The notes: generated by a model from the sequence alone, not told the origin. A stretch of DNA of 8,160 bases from Chitinophagia bacterium (GCA_010021705.1 RGMU01000061.1:1-8160); one strand, 5' to 3'. Counted from the stretch's first letter, positions 1 through 6,630 are shown. Numbers and translations are program-made.

Positions 1-56
1 TAAACCAGTCGTGTCAATAATTTTGTGGCAATATTATAGGCAAAACAGTTAGCCAA

Positions 57-2096
57 TTACTGTGCTAACCAGTATTTTCTAAGCAACCATTCTGCCACGC
101 CTAACGCCAAAAGTATCACAAAATACCACTTTTTATCAATAAATTGTGTATATTCTACACTTGAGTTGATACGGGGCTGAATTTGCTTGTTATGCATCAC
201 GCTGTCGGCAAGCGAAGGTTGGGTTGCAGTGGTAAAAAACGCTCCCTGATGCTTATGGGCTAAGGTGTATAGCATGGCATAGTCTGCACCTTGTTCGCTT
301 AGCTCTATGGGGGTATTGGTAATGTGGAAACTGCCGGTGGCTGTATATTTATTGTCATTTAATGTAGTGCTTGCGGTATAGGTGTATGTTCCACTGCTCC
401 ACAGCCCTAAGTTAATGAAATAGCTGTTGCCCATGCGTTCAAAATTGTAAGGGTATTTTTTGCCGTTACTGTCTGTAATGGAGAGTAGGGCATCGGGGGT
501 GTTGATAAGCTCGTTGTTGGCATTTTTTAGGTAGGCATTCAGCACTACCGGTTCTCTGTCGCTGTATATATACTTGGGCATGCTTGCGGTAAAGGGCTTT
601 TGCTTGGTATCTGCGCATATATAATTCACCGATTGCCTTATAAGCTCATCTACCACCTCGTGGGTGTTAAAGTTTTTATACTCATAAAGCCTCCATCGCC
701 ATATCCCTTCACCGTTGATAAGGGCTACGGGTACACTGCCCGATTGTATATACCACAACGGCATTTCGGTTGATGCCACTTTGTTGTAAAACAGAGGCGT
801 AGCACCCACCGGCAGTGGAATGTTGGCAGCACATTGTAAGGGAGGCATTTTATCTACCACTGTTTGCACTTGGGCGGGTAAAGTAAAGCTGTTGAAAGAA
901 GGGTAGTAGCGTGCCAAAACGTCATGCGAGGCAGTATTTGCAGCTGTTACCCGCATAATGGTGTTTAGTTGGGTATTAAAGGCTCCGGCATTGGTGTTGG
1001 TGGTGTATATAAACATCATGGGTTTGCCGGTAGCGGCAATGGTGCGCGCAAGGTTAGGGTTGCGCGCACTTGGTAGTCCGTGCAGTATAAGTGCGTCATA
1101 ATTGGCTAACGAAGGCGGAAAATTGTCTTCGGTACAGGTGAATACTTGATAGCTTTCTATGGGTGCTAAAGCGTCTCTAATGGCATTTACATCAGGGTGA
1201 GGGGCTGCTGCTGCTATCAGTATTTTCTTTTTGTCTTCCACCACTTCTACATAAATATCGGCTACATTATTATTAACATTTTTTTCATCTACCGCGGGGG
1301 GAAGCGTCAGGCTATAGTGGTGCATACCTGCTTTGTCGGCACTAAGGTTAAACGACAAAGATCTATCATAGCGATTGGTATTTATATTAACAGAAGCATT
1401 TGTTACTTCATGCCCATCACACTTTAATACAATAGTATTATTATACCCGCTACATAAGGTGGCTACAATATCTGCCCTTATTTCAAACGTGCTGTGAATA
1501 GCCACCGATTTGTTGGCATAAATGCGCGCCACCTTTAAGTCTTTTTGAGCACTGCTGTCGCCAATGGCAATGGTGTATATAGGCACGTGAATGGCATCAG
1601 ATGCCAATGCAGGGTTAGCACCGGCATTAAACTTACCGTCTGTGGCTAACAGAATACCGCCAAAATTTTGCATTTCATAATACTCCTGCGCTTCCGATAA
1701 AGCATTGGTAATGTTGGTAAAGGGTTGGGTATATGAAAATACAGTGTCAGGCTGGGTGCGCTCACCAAATCCCCATTTAACCACGTGATAGTCTTTAGAT
1801 AGCTTCTCTATTTGCTCGTCAACGCTTTTTCGGTAGGCTGCGCTGTCTTTGCCTAAAGCCACACTCACCGAAGCCGAATTATCCTGCAAAAACAGCAACA
1901 ACGGCTTTTCCGTTACATAGCGCATGGTTTCAATAGCCGGTATTAGCAATAAAGCAATAGTGGCAAATAGAAGAAGACCTCTGATGCCTGCGGTGAGTAA
2001 AGGGTAGGGTACTGCCTGTTTTTTATCGGCTTTATAAACCCAAAAACCGGCTAATCCGGCTATTAAAGTGGCTATTAGCCATAGTATCCATTGCAT
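57..2096 (-). CDS. Membrane-anchored vWA-domain protein with glutamine-amidotransferase-like segment
   Basis: Codes for 679 residues. Two N-terminal membrane segments (about 2-20 and 36-56) and one at the C-terminus (about 657-674) bracket a large, presumably periplasmic region. A von Willebrand factor A domain follows the second segment. Its metal-binding MIDAS site is complete: D72-N-S74-A-S76 (DxSxS), a Thr near 127-130 and T152-D153-G154. Residues about 290-380 (KKILIAAAAPHP, then YDALILHGLP) resemble the class I glutamine-amidotransferase-like fold that follows vWA in a widespread Bacteroidota family, and I see no catalytic Cys-His pair there. A beta-rich part (about 500-595) precedes the last membrane segment. 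The length is about what I expect for this family. The likely role is metal-dependent protein binding at the inner membrane, related to BatA/BatB-type proteins, but the substrate is unknown. No MoxR or other Bat gene is visible nearby. The start is the only ATG before the first membrane segment and has no Shine-Dalgarno motif. Confidence 0.87.
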   Translation of the reverse strand: MQWILWLIATLIAGLAGFWVYKADKKQAVPYPLLTAGIRGLLLFATIALLLIPAIETMRYVTEKPLLLFLQDNSASVSVALGKDSAAYRKSVDEQIEKLSKDYHVVKWGFGERTQPDTVFSYTQPFTNITNALSEAQEYYEMQNFGGILLATDGKFNAGANPALASDAIHVPIYTIAIGDSSAQKDLKVARIYANKSVAIHSTFEIRADIVATLCSGYNNTIVLKCDGHEVTNASVNINTNRYDRSLSFNLSADKAGMHHYSLTLPPAVDEKNVNNNVADIYVEVVEDKKKILIAAAAPHPDVNAIRDALAPIESYQVFTCTEDNFPPSLANYDALILHGLPSARNPNLARTIAATGKPMMFIYTTNTNAGAFNTQLNTIMRVTAANTASHDVLARYYPSFNSFTLPAQVQTVVDKMPPLQCAANIPLPVGATPLFYNKVASTEMPLWYIQSGSVPVALINGEGIWRWRLYEYKNFNTHEVVDELIRQSVNYICADTKQKPFTASMPKYIYSDREPVVLNAYLKNANNELINTPDALLSITDSNGKKYPYNFERMGNSYFINLGLWSSGTYTYTASTTLNDNKYTATGSFHITNTPIELSEQGADYAMLYTLAHKHQGAFFTTATQPSLADSVMHNKQIQPRINSSVEYTQFIDKKWYFVILLALGVAEWLLRKYWLAQ

Positions 2097-2104
2097 TAGG
2101 ATGG

Positions 2105-2112
2105 CAAACTAA
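2105..2112 (-). promoter_or_regulatory. Candidate -7 box (TTAGTTTG) for the vWA gene
   Basis: On the minus strand TTAGTTTG matches the Bacteroidota -7 consensus TAnnTTTG at all but the second base. It ends 8 nt before the ATG at 2096, so transcription would begin at or next to the start codon. I see no clear -33 TTTG partner at the expected distance. This is inferred from the motif alone. Confidence 0.3.
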
Positions 2113-2210
2113 CAATAAAAAATTTATTTGTAAGAAATTTAACCCCTTATTTTCCTCAGATTTTTATAGTTTTAACGTGCCAATGCGCATACATGGCTAA
2201 ATAAACTCAA

Positions 2211-2849
2211 ATGGATACACTTTTACGCTGCTTCTTGCTTTCAATATGCTCTTTTATAAGTTGCCGTACAGGCTATGCGCAGCTGATAACTTGGCACAAA
2301 AAACAAACCGTTAAAAGGCATGTTGTGTTTAACAGATATGATAAAAAACACATTGGCAAACATACAACACCACCCGCAGAACCCATTGACGGCTATGTGG
2401 TTTATAACCGCGATACGATAAAGGGCAGCCTATTAATGTATAACCGTGAGGTGCAAATAGAAGTACCTATTAATGAGACCTACAGCTACTTTTACAGCTT
2501 TAAGATGAGGGACACTTGTTTGAAAAGCATTCAGATGTTTAACAAAGACAATAAGCCTCTAATCATGGCACGCGTAGCACCCGGAGATAAGCGCATGATG
2601 AGGCTGGTGCATGAAGGAAAACTAACGATATTTGACGGCAGGCGAAAATTTATATACAAACCCCGCGATGTGGACAGAGGCATAATGGTGGTGTGCTACG
2701 ACAATGTGGTAGATGATTTAGGCACTTTCTTAGCCGCCAACACAAAGCGAGACCTTATAATGTACATCAACGATATATACGGCTTAAACATAAATCCCAA
2801 AACCATTTCATGGCAGCAACTGCTAAGAAAAATTGATGAGTTAGATTAG
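2211..2849 (+). CDS. Secreted hypothetical protein, 212 aa
   Basis: I do not recognise a characterised family. The product has an N-terminal signal peptide: a hydrophobic stretch at about 4-18 and then G-Y-A before Q24, the Ala-Gln type of cleavage site common in Bacteroidota exported proteins. The mature part is basic and mostly beta-looking. It contains G61-YVVYNRDTIKGSL, which resembles the 'GYVV..GDTIKG' stretch seen in many Bacteroidota secreted proteins of unknown function. An upstream stretch, HVVFNRYDKKHIGK (37-50), looks like a weak second copy of it. The C-terminus is probably helical (SWQQLLRKIDELD). There is no lipobox and no membrane segment after the signal, so it is periplasmic or outer-membrane associated. 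The ATG at 2211 is chosen because it puts the signal peptide at the N-terminus. The gene diverges from the vWA gene (114 bp gap) and converges on the kinase gene with 2 nt between stops. Function is unknown. Confidence 0.82.
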   Translation: MDTLLRCFLLSICSFISCRTGYAQLITWHKKQTVKRHVVFNRYDKKHIGKHTTPPAEPIDGYVVYNRDTIKGSLLMYNREVQIEVPINETYSYFYSFKMRDTCLKSIQMFNKDNKPLIMARVAPGDKRMMRLVHEGKLTIFDGRRKFIYKPRDVDRGIMVVCYDNVVDDLGTFLAANTKRDLIMYINDIYGLNINPKTISWQQLLRKIDELD

Positions 2850-2851
2850 CC

Positions 2852-3994
2852 CTACCGCCTGATAATAATGCGGAAGGTAGTGCCTTTACCCACTTCGCTA
2901 TGCTTTACAAAGATAGAGCCGTGATGATATTTTTCTACAATACGCCGCGTGAGCGACAAACCTAAGCCCCATCCACGCTTTTTGGTGGTGAAGCCGGGGT
3001 TAAATATCTTGCTTACCAAATGCTTGGGAATGCCCTTGCCGTCATCTTGAACATCTATCCATACTTTTTGCGGAAAATTGGTAACTATAATGTTGATGTT
3101 GCCAACGCCATTCATGGCATCTAAGGCATTGCGTATCAGGTTTTCCATCACCCAGTTAAACAAAGGACCACTTAGGTTTACCAACACTTCCTCTTGCGTG
3201 GTGTGCAAATGAATATTCACTTTTGAAGGTGCTCGCTTTTGCATATATTCTACCATCTCTTGCAAGCGTATAATAAGATTCTCCTCTTCCAGCACCGGTT
3301 CGCTACCCACCTTGCCAAATCTGTCGGCAACCAATTTAAGACGGTCTAAATCTTTTTGCATTTCTATAACAGCCTCTTCCTCCGGGTGGGAAGAACGCAG
3401 CAACTCTAACCAACCTTCTATAGAACTAAGCGGCGTGCCTAACTGATGAGCTGTTTCCTTAGAAAGCCCCACCCAAACCTGATTTTGCAAAGATTTATAA
3501 GATGTGGATAGCGCAAAAACTACAATAACTATAAACACAAGAATGATTGTGATTTGGATATATGGAAAATACCTTAGCTGTGTTAATAAATAAGACTCTC
3601 CATAATATACATAACTTTTACCCGTGCCAAATTCCACAATTATCGGGTCATGTATTTCCTTAAATTCTGCTAAGCGTTTTTTTACTAATAGTTTATTTTC
3701 TTCTTCATTTTTAGTGGTATCGGCAATGTTCTTAGAGTCAAATATTTCATCATTCTCATGGGTAATAATAAGGGGAATAGTGGTGTTTTCGGTAACAATA
3801 AACAGTGCCAATGCCGATTCTTGTTCATTTTCGGTTGTGGAGAGTTTTTTTATGGCATTGGCTATTTTTATTACCTTAGCTTTTTCTTCGTTGGCTAATT
3901 TGCCTGCCAACATGCTTGTATAGTATAACGATGCCCCCACAATGAACACTGCTAAGGCAAAAAGCAAATACTTACGGTTGAAATAGGCACGCAT
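2852..3994 (-). CDS. Two-TM sensor histidine kinase without visible partner regulator
   Basis: Codes for 380 residues: TM1 at about 9-31, a periplasmic sensor region of about 110 residues (32-144) without a recognisable fold, TM2 at about 145-163, then the kinase core directly, with no HAMP or PAS domain. The dimerisation/phospho-acceptor H-box is ETAHQLGTPLSSIEGW with His183. The usual acidic residue after His is Gln184, while Thr187 and Pro188 are kept. The ATPase domain has the N-box (N285, N289), the G1 box DDGKGI (D317-I322), the F-box FNPGFTTKKRG (331-341) and the G2 box GWGLGLS (341-347), so ATP binding looks intact. It should autophosphorylate His183 in response to an envelope signal and pass phosphate to a regulator encoded elsewhere. 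The ATG at 3994 opens directly into a short basic N-terminus and TM1. There is no Shine-Dalgarno motif. The gene diverges from the small TM protein gene and converges on the secreted-protein gene. Confidence 0.95.
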   Translation of the reverse strand: MRAYFNRKYLLFALAVFIVGASLYYTSMLAGKLANEEKAKVIKIANAIKKLSTTENEQESALALFIVTENTTIPLIITHENDEIFDSKNIADTTKNEEENKLLVKKRLAEFKEIHDPIIVEFGTGKSYVYYGESYLLTQLRYFPYIQITIILVFIVIVVFALSTSYKSLQNQVWVGLSKETAHQLGTPLSSIEGWLELLRSSHPEEEAVIEMQKDLDRLKLVADRFGKVGSEPVLEEENLIIRLQEMVEYMQKRAPSKVNIHLHTTQEEVLVNLSGPLFNWVMENLIRNALDAMNGVGNINIIVTNFPQKVWIDVQDDGKGIPKHLVSKIFNPGFTTKKRGWGLGLSLTRRIVEKYHHGSIFVKHSEVGKGTTFRIIIRR

Positions 3995-3999
3995 AAAAA

Positions 4000-4007
4000 C
4001 GAAAGTA
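4000..4007 (-). promoter_or_regulatory. Candidate -7 box (TACTTTCG) for the kinase gene
   Basis: On the minus strand TACTTTCG differs from TAnnTTTG at one base and ends 5 nt before the kinase ATG; the spacer is TTTTT. If functional, the transcript would start at or beside the start codon. No convincing -33 element is seen upstream. Confidence 0.3.
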
Positions 4008-4084
4008 GATAAATATTAAGAGTTATTATAGCCGGATAGGGCAGCAGAAAAGAACGAATAGTTCTAATAACAAAAATATGTGGA

Positions 4085-4092
4085 TAAATTTG
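4085..4092 (+). promoter_or_regulatory. Candidate -7 box (TAAATTTG) for small TM protein/glycosyltransferase unit
   Basis: TAAATTTG is an exact TAnnTTTG match in the 136-nt gap between divergent genes. The expected transcription start is about 4098. A GTTC at 4061-4064, about 20 nt upstream, could be a weak -33 element. It would serve the gene starting at either 4131 or 4179. Confidence 0.4.
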
Positions 4093-4147
4093 CCAAATCT
4101 AACGTATTTTAAGCGAGCATAGTATATAAAATGTGGAAATATACTAT

Positions 4148-4155
4148 TATTTTTG
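4148..4155 (+). promoter_or_regulatory. Second candidate -7 box (TATTTTTG) before the 4179 start
   Basis: TATTTTTG is an exact TAnnTTTG match lying between the two possible ATGs (4131 and 4179). If used, transcription would start near 4160 and only the 4179 start could be translated. The match lies in an AT-rich stretch, so chance is a real possibility. Confidence 0.33.
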
Positions 4156-4178
4156 CCGTCAAAATTGCCATTAGATTT

Positions 4179-4403
4179 ATGAAGCAACACAACGAACATG
4201 CGCATAGCAATCAGGAGTTAGACAACTTAGCAGATATTGAGCTTAACAAGCCTTCAAAATCACGCTTCCTATTTGTATTGGGCTTTTTTGGATTTTTTAT
4301 CTTTTGCTGGGCAGGATGTTATAACTTATATGAGCACAGGTATCAAAAAAACAATGATATAAAAGTGCCCGACAACACCCTTTACGACCCTAAGTATAAA
4401 TAG
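4179..4403 (+). CDS. Small single-pass membrane protein, 74 aa
   Basis: Not a family I recognise. From the ATG at 4179 the product has a hydrophilic, His/Asn/Glu-rich N-terminus (1-26), a basic stop (K24, K27, R29), one very aromatic membrane segment at about 30-47 (FLFVLGFFGFFIFCWAG) and a short polar C-terminus rich in Tyr, Asn and Lys. The positive charges before the segment suggest N-terminus inside and C-terminus in the periplasm. The frame is also open from an ATG at 4131, giving 90 aa with a hydrophobic extension. I prefer 4179 because an exact -7 box falls between the two ATGs and the shorter form has a simple single-TM layout. Neither start has a Shine-Dalgarno motif. The stop is 24 nt before the glycosyltransferase start, so the two are probably co-transcribed. 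The function is not known. A role with the transferase or the divergent kinase is only suggested by position. Confidence 0.62.
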   Translation: MKQHNEHAHSNQELDNLADIELNKPSKSRFLFVLGFFGFFIFCWAGCYNLYEHRYQKNNDIKVPDNTLYDPKYK

Positions 4404-4412
4404 TATTCCCCC

Positions 4413-4420
4413 CATCTTTG
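4413..4420 (+). promoter_or_regulatory. Candidate -7 box (CATCTTTG) for the glycosyltransferase gene
   Basis: CATCTTTG matches TAnnTTTG except for the first base and ends 7 nt before the ATG at 4428, inside the 24-nt gap after the small gene. It could provide a separate, leaderless transcript of the transferase in addition to read-through from upstream. Motif evidence only. Confidence 0.3.
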
Positions 4421-4427
4421 TTGTTCT

Positions 4428-5474
4428 ATGATTGAGTGCCGCACAGACACTGCCGTAGTAATATTGAGCTACAATGGCAGAAAGTGGCACGAGCTTTTTC
4501 TACCCCTTATTGTCCAAGAGGCTAATCAACAATATGATGTTGTATTGGTAAATAATGCCTCTACCGATGACACATTTACCTTTATAGCCGAACAATATCC
4601 ACAGCTCGCTACCGTAACTATTACCGTAAATAGAGGCTTTGCAGCCGGTTATTATGAGGGCTTAAAGCAAATAAAAGCAAAATATTATGTGCTTCTCAGT
4701 GCCGACTTTGAGGTGAGCACAGGTTGGTTTCAACCGCTACATGCTGCTATGCAAAAACACCCCAATATGGCAGCTTGTCAGCCCAAAATAAGGTATTGGA
4801 AAGAAAAGGAGATGTTTGAATATGCCGGTGCCGGTGGCGCATTTATGGATAAATACGGCTATATGTTTTGCCGGGGCAGGGTGTTTTTTGACATAGAAAA
4901 AGACGAAGGGCAATATAACAATAGCATTGCCGTATTTTGGGCTTCGGGAGGCTGTATGATGGTGCGCACCGATTTATACCATAAAGTAGGCGGATTAGAC
5001 GAAGATTTTTATGCCCACATGGAAGAAATAGACCTGTGTTGGAGGCTCAAAAATGCAGGCTATAGTATTGGCTATATCGGTGCTTCTACCGTATATCACG
5101 TTGGCGGCAGTGTGATTAGCTATGGTAGCACGCAAAAGCTGTTCTACAACTTTAGGAACAACCTTATTACACTACTCAAAAACGAAAAAGCATCTAAGCT
5201 ACTATGGCTCTTTCCGTTGCGCTTGGCTTTAGATGGTGTAGCAGGCTTGCGCTTGCTGTTGCAAGGGCAGTTTGCGCATTGCTTTACTATTGTAAAGGCT
5301 CATTTTTCGTTCTATTTTTCTTTAGGTAAATGGCTACGCAAGCGCAGAGAAGCCAAAAAGAACGAAGGCATTAGAAACACAGACGGCATTTATCCGCGCA
5401 GCATAGTTTTAGATTATTTTTTGCGTAAAAAGAAAAAATTTACAGACTTAAATTGGCAACCGCCTTCCCTGTAA
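4428..5474 (+). CDS. Family 2 glycosyltransferase (rhamnosyltransferase-like)
   Basis: Codes for 348 residues with the GT-A fold of glycosyltransferase family 2. The nucleotide-binding start is VVILSYNG (10-17), followed by LVNNASTDDT (40-49) and NRGFAAGYYEG (68-78). The metal-site region is LLSADFEV (89-96), keeping D93 but with Ser-Ala where many relatives have Asn-Ser or Asn-Pro. The acceptor/catalytic part has the GGLDEDFYAHMEEIDLCWR stretch (188-206), with E199, E200 and D202 as candidate catalytic acids. The region after about 255 is hydrophobic and amphipathic (LLWLFPLRLAL...), followed by two basic clusters (KWLRKRREAKK and LRKKKK), which should hold the enzyme on the inner face of the inner membrane. 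It probably moves a sugar from a nucleotide donor to a lipid-linked glycan such as O-antigen or another surface polysaccharide; donor and acceptor cannot be read from sequence. It looks full length. No other polysaccharide genes lie in this window, so it is not visibly part of a biosynthetic cluster. Confidence 0.93.
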   Translation: MIECRTDTAVVILSYNGRKWHELFLPLIVQEANQQYDVVLVNNASTDDTFTFIAEQYPQLATVTITVNRGFAAGYYEGLKQIKAKYYVLLSADFEVSTGWFQPLHAAMQKHPNMAACQPKIRYWKEKEMFEYAGAGGAFMDKYGYMFCRGRVFFDIEKDEGQYNNSIAVFWASGGCMMVRTDLYHKVGGLDEDFYAHMEEIDLCWRLKNAGYSIGYIGASTVYHVGGSVISYGSTQKLFYNFRNNLITLLKNEKASKLLWLFPLRLALDGVAGLRLLLQGQFAHCFTIVKAHFSFYFSLGKWLRKRREAKKNEGIRNTDGIYPRSIVLDYFLRKKKKFTDLNWQPPSL

Positions 5475-5481
5475 AATACCT

Positions 5482-6630
5482 TTATTTTTTCAGCAACTTA
5501 GCTATCATATCATCAAGTTCTATTGTTTTCAGGTCTCGCCCTATAATTACGCCGTGCTCGTTTATCAAAAAATTGTACGGTATGTTGTTGCTTATGCCAA
5601 ACGTTAGGCAGGCTTCGCTGTTCACGCCCTTAAAGTCGCATAGCTGATAGCTCCAGTCCATTTTGTCTTCTTTAATAGCATTGAGCCATTCTTTTTTAGA
5701 CAAATCAAGCGAAATGTGAACTATTTTTAAGGCATTGTATTTTTTTGAAATTTCTGCCATCTTTTTGTTGTCTATACGGCTAAGCGCATTAGCCGATGAC
5801 CAAAAGCGCACCAAAACCACACTACCTGCCAAAGACGATAACATAGTCATTTTGCCGGTGCTGTCGGGTAGCGTAAATTCCGGAGCCATAGTGTTTACAT
5901 CAGGTATTTTGGACTTTACACCCTTTTCCTGCGCAATTTTTGCTGTTACTTTTTCAAAGTAATCTTGATAGTCTTTTGTTAGTTTAGCCGTAGGAAACCG
6001 CTTTGCTAACTTATGCGCAAAACCCTCCAAATAGTTGATTTCGGTTGTAGGATTAAGCATTTTAGACGCAAATATCGCTAACGGCTCAAATGGAGTAGTA
6101 TCGGCATAGTATTCAATATACTGCGTAAAGCCTTGATTGATAGCCTCTTGTTCTTTTTGAGCCACTTGCAGCAAACTGTCTTTCCCTTTTGCCTTTAGAG
6201 TGTCTATCACCACGCCTATGGTGGCACAGTCTTTTAGCTTTTGGCTAACGCCTCCTAAATATTCCTTTATTCTTAATGAACCTACTGACCCTTCAACCGC
6301 ATAGCCCTCAAAGGAACTCCAGTCCCCCGAAATGCTAATTCTATCGGCATCGGGTAGTAACAATATATAATGATTATCGGCAAAATGAAGGCGGTATAGC
6401 TCCATTTCAGACGCAAAGCCCGATATAGTGAATGCACTGCCCGCATTAACCTTTACAGAGTCTATAACCGATATAATGTCGTTGGTGTTCATTAACTCTA
6501 AAGTAACCGTTTGGGCGGGTATGCCTTTCATATCAACGTTTACCGTAAAGCTATGGTGGTTTAAACCTCCTTTAGGGTTGCAGGAGGCTAACAATAAAGC
6601 AAGCGCAACTATTAAATAGATAACTTTCAT
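5482..6630 (-). CDS. Lipoprotein with DUF4369-like and cysteine-less thioredoxin-like domains
   Basis: From the ATG at 6630 the product is 382 aa: a lipoprotein signal MKVIYLIVALALLLASC with lipobox LASC (Cys17), an N-terminal beta-rich DUF4369-like region (about 25-115), a helical linker, and a C-terminal AhpC/TSA-thioredoxin-like domain starting near MAPEFTLPDSTGK. This is the TlpA/ResA-like layout common in Bacteroidota. The active site normally reading FWASWCxxC reads FWSSANALSR, so both cysteines are replaced (Asn and Ser, codons 5788-5790 and 5779-5781). The Arg after it and the cis-Pro (NNIPYNF) are kept, so the fold looks sound but cannot do thiol-disulfide exchange at this site. It probably acts as a binding or scaffold protein in the periplasm or outer membrane. 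An ATG at 6645 gives five extra residues. I prefer 6630 because it starts a classic Met-Lys signal and leaves about 20 nt after the upstream hairpin. It converges on the glycosyltransferase gene with 7 nt between stops. Confidence 0.92.
   Translation of the reverse strand: MKVIYLIVALALLLASCNPKGGLNHHSFTVNVDMKGIPAQTVTLELMNTNDIISVIDSVKVNAGSAFTISGFASEMELYRLHFADNHYILLLPDADRISISGDWSSFEGYAVEGSVGSLRIKEYLGGVSQKLKDCATIGVVIDTLKAKGKDSLLQVAQKEQEAINQGFTQYIEYYADTTPFEPLAIFASKMLNPTTEINYLEGFAHKLAKRFPTAKLTKDYQDYFEKVTAKIAQEKGVKSKIPDVNTMAPEFTLPDSTGKMTMLSSLAGSVVLVRFWSSANALSRIDNKKMAEISKKYNALKIVHISLDLSKKEWLNAIKEDKMDWSYQLCDFKGVNSEACLTFGISNNIPYNFLINEHGVIIGRDLKTIELDDMIAKLLKK

Noticed and set aside
1..52. Open plus-strand frame at positions 2-49 ending with TAG at 50-52, possible tail of a gene convergent with the vWA gene.
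   Set aside because: Only 16 codons are visible and such an open stretch is likely by chance; nothing recognisable in the peptide. Other frames in 1-56 show nothing I can support.
1197..1427. Plus-strand open frame of 76 codons inside the vWA gene.
   Set aside because: Antisense shadow of a well-supported gene; composition is low in complexity and has no family signature.
2852..2880. CTACC / GGTAG inverted repeat at the kinase stop, possible terminator.
   Set aside because: Five-bp stem with a large loop or 4-nt bulge and no T-tract; it also lies inside the kinase coding sequence.
3624..3923. Plus-strand open frame of 99 codons opposite the kinase sensor region.
   Set aside because: Antisense to a clear histidine kinase; its Ser/Phe-rich product is the usual mirror of Lys/Glu-rich coding sequence.
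4022..4071. Inverted repeat GTTATTA / TAATAAC with a nested AGAAC/GTTCT in the divergent gap.
   Set aside because: A 7-bp AT-rich pair with 36 nt between arms is expected about once by chance in a gap of this size.
5469..5493. CTG-t-AAAATA / TATTTT-tt-CAG hairpin across the convergent stops, possible bidirectional terminator.
   Set aside because: Stem is almost all A-T with an internal mismatch, and no T-run follows on either strand.
5735..5962. Plus-strand open frame of 75 codons, as well as others at 5453-5647, 6428-6619 and 6799-7026.
   Set aside because: All lie antisense to the lipoprotein, or in one case the peptidase; none has a start context, motif or composition supporting a real gene.
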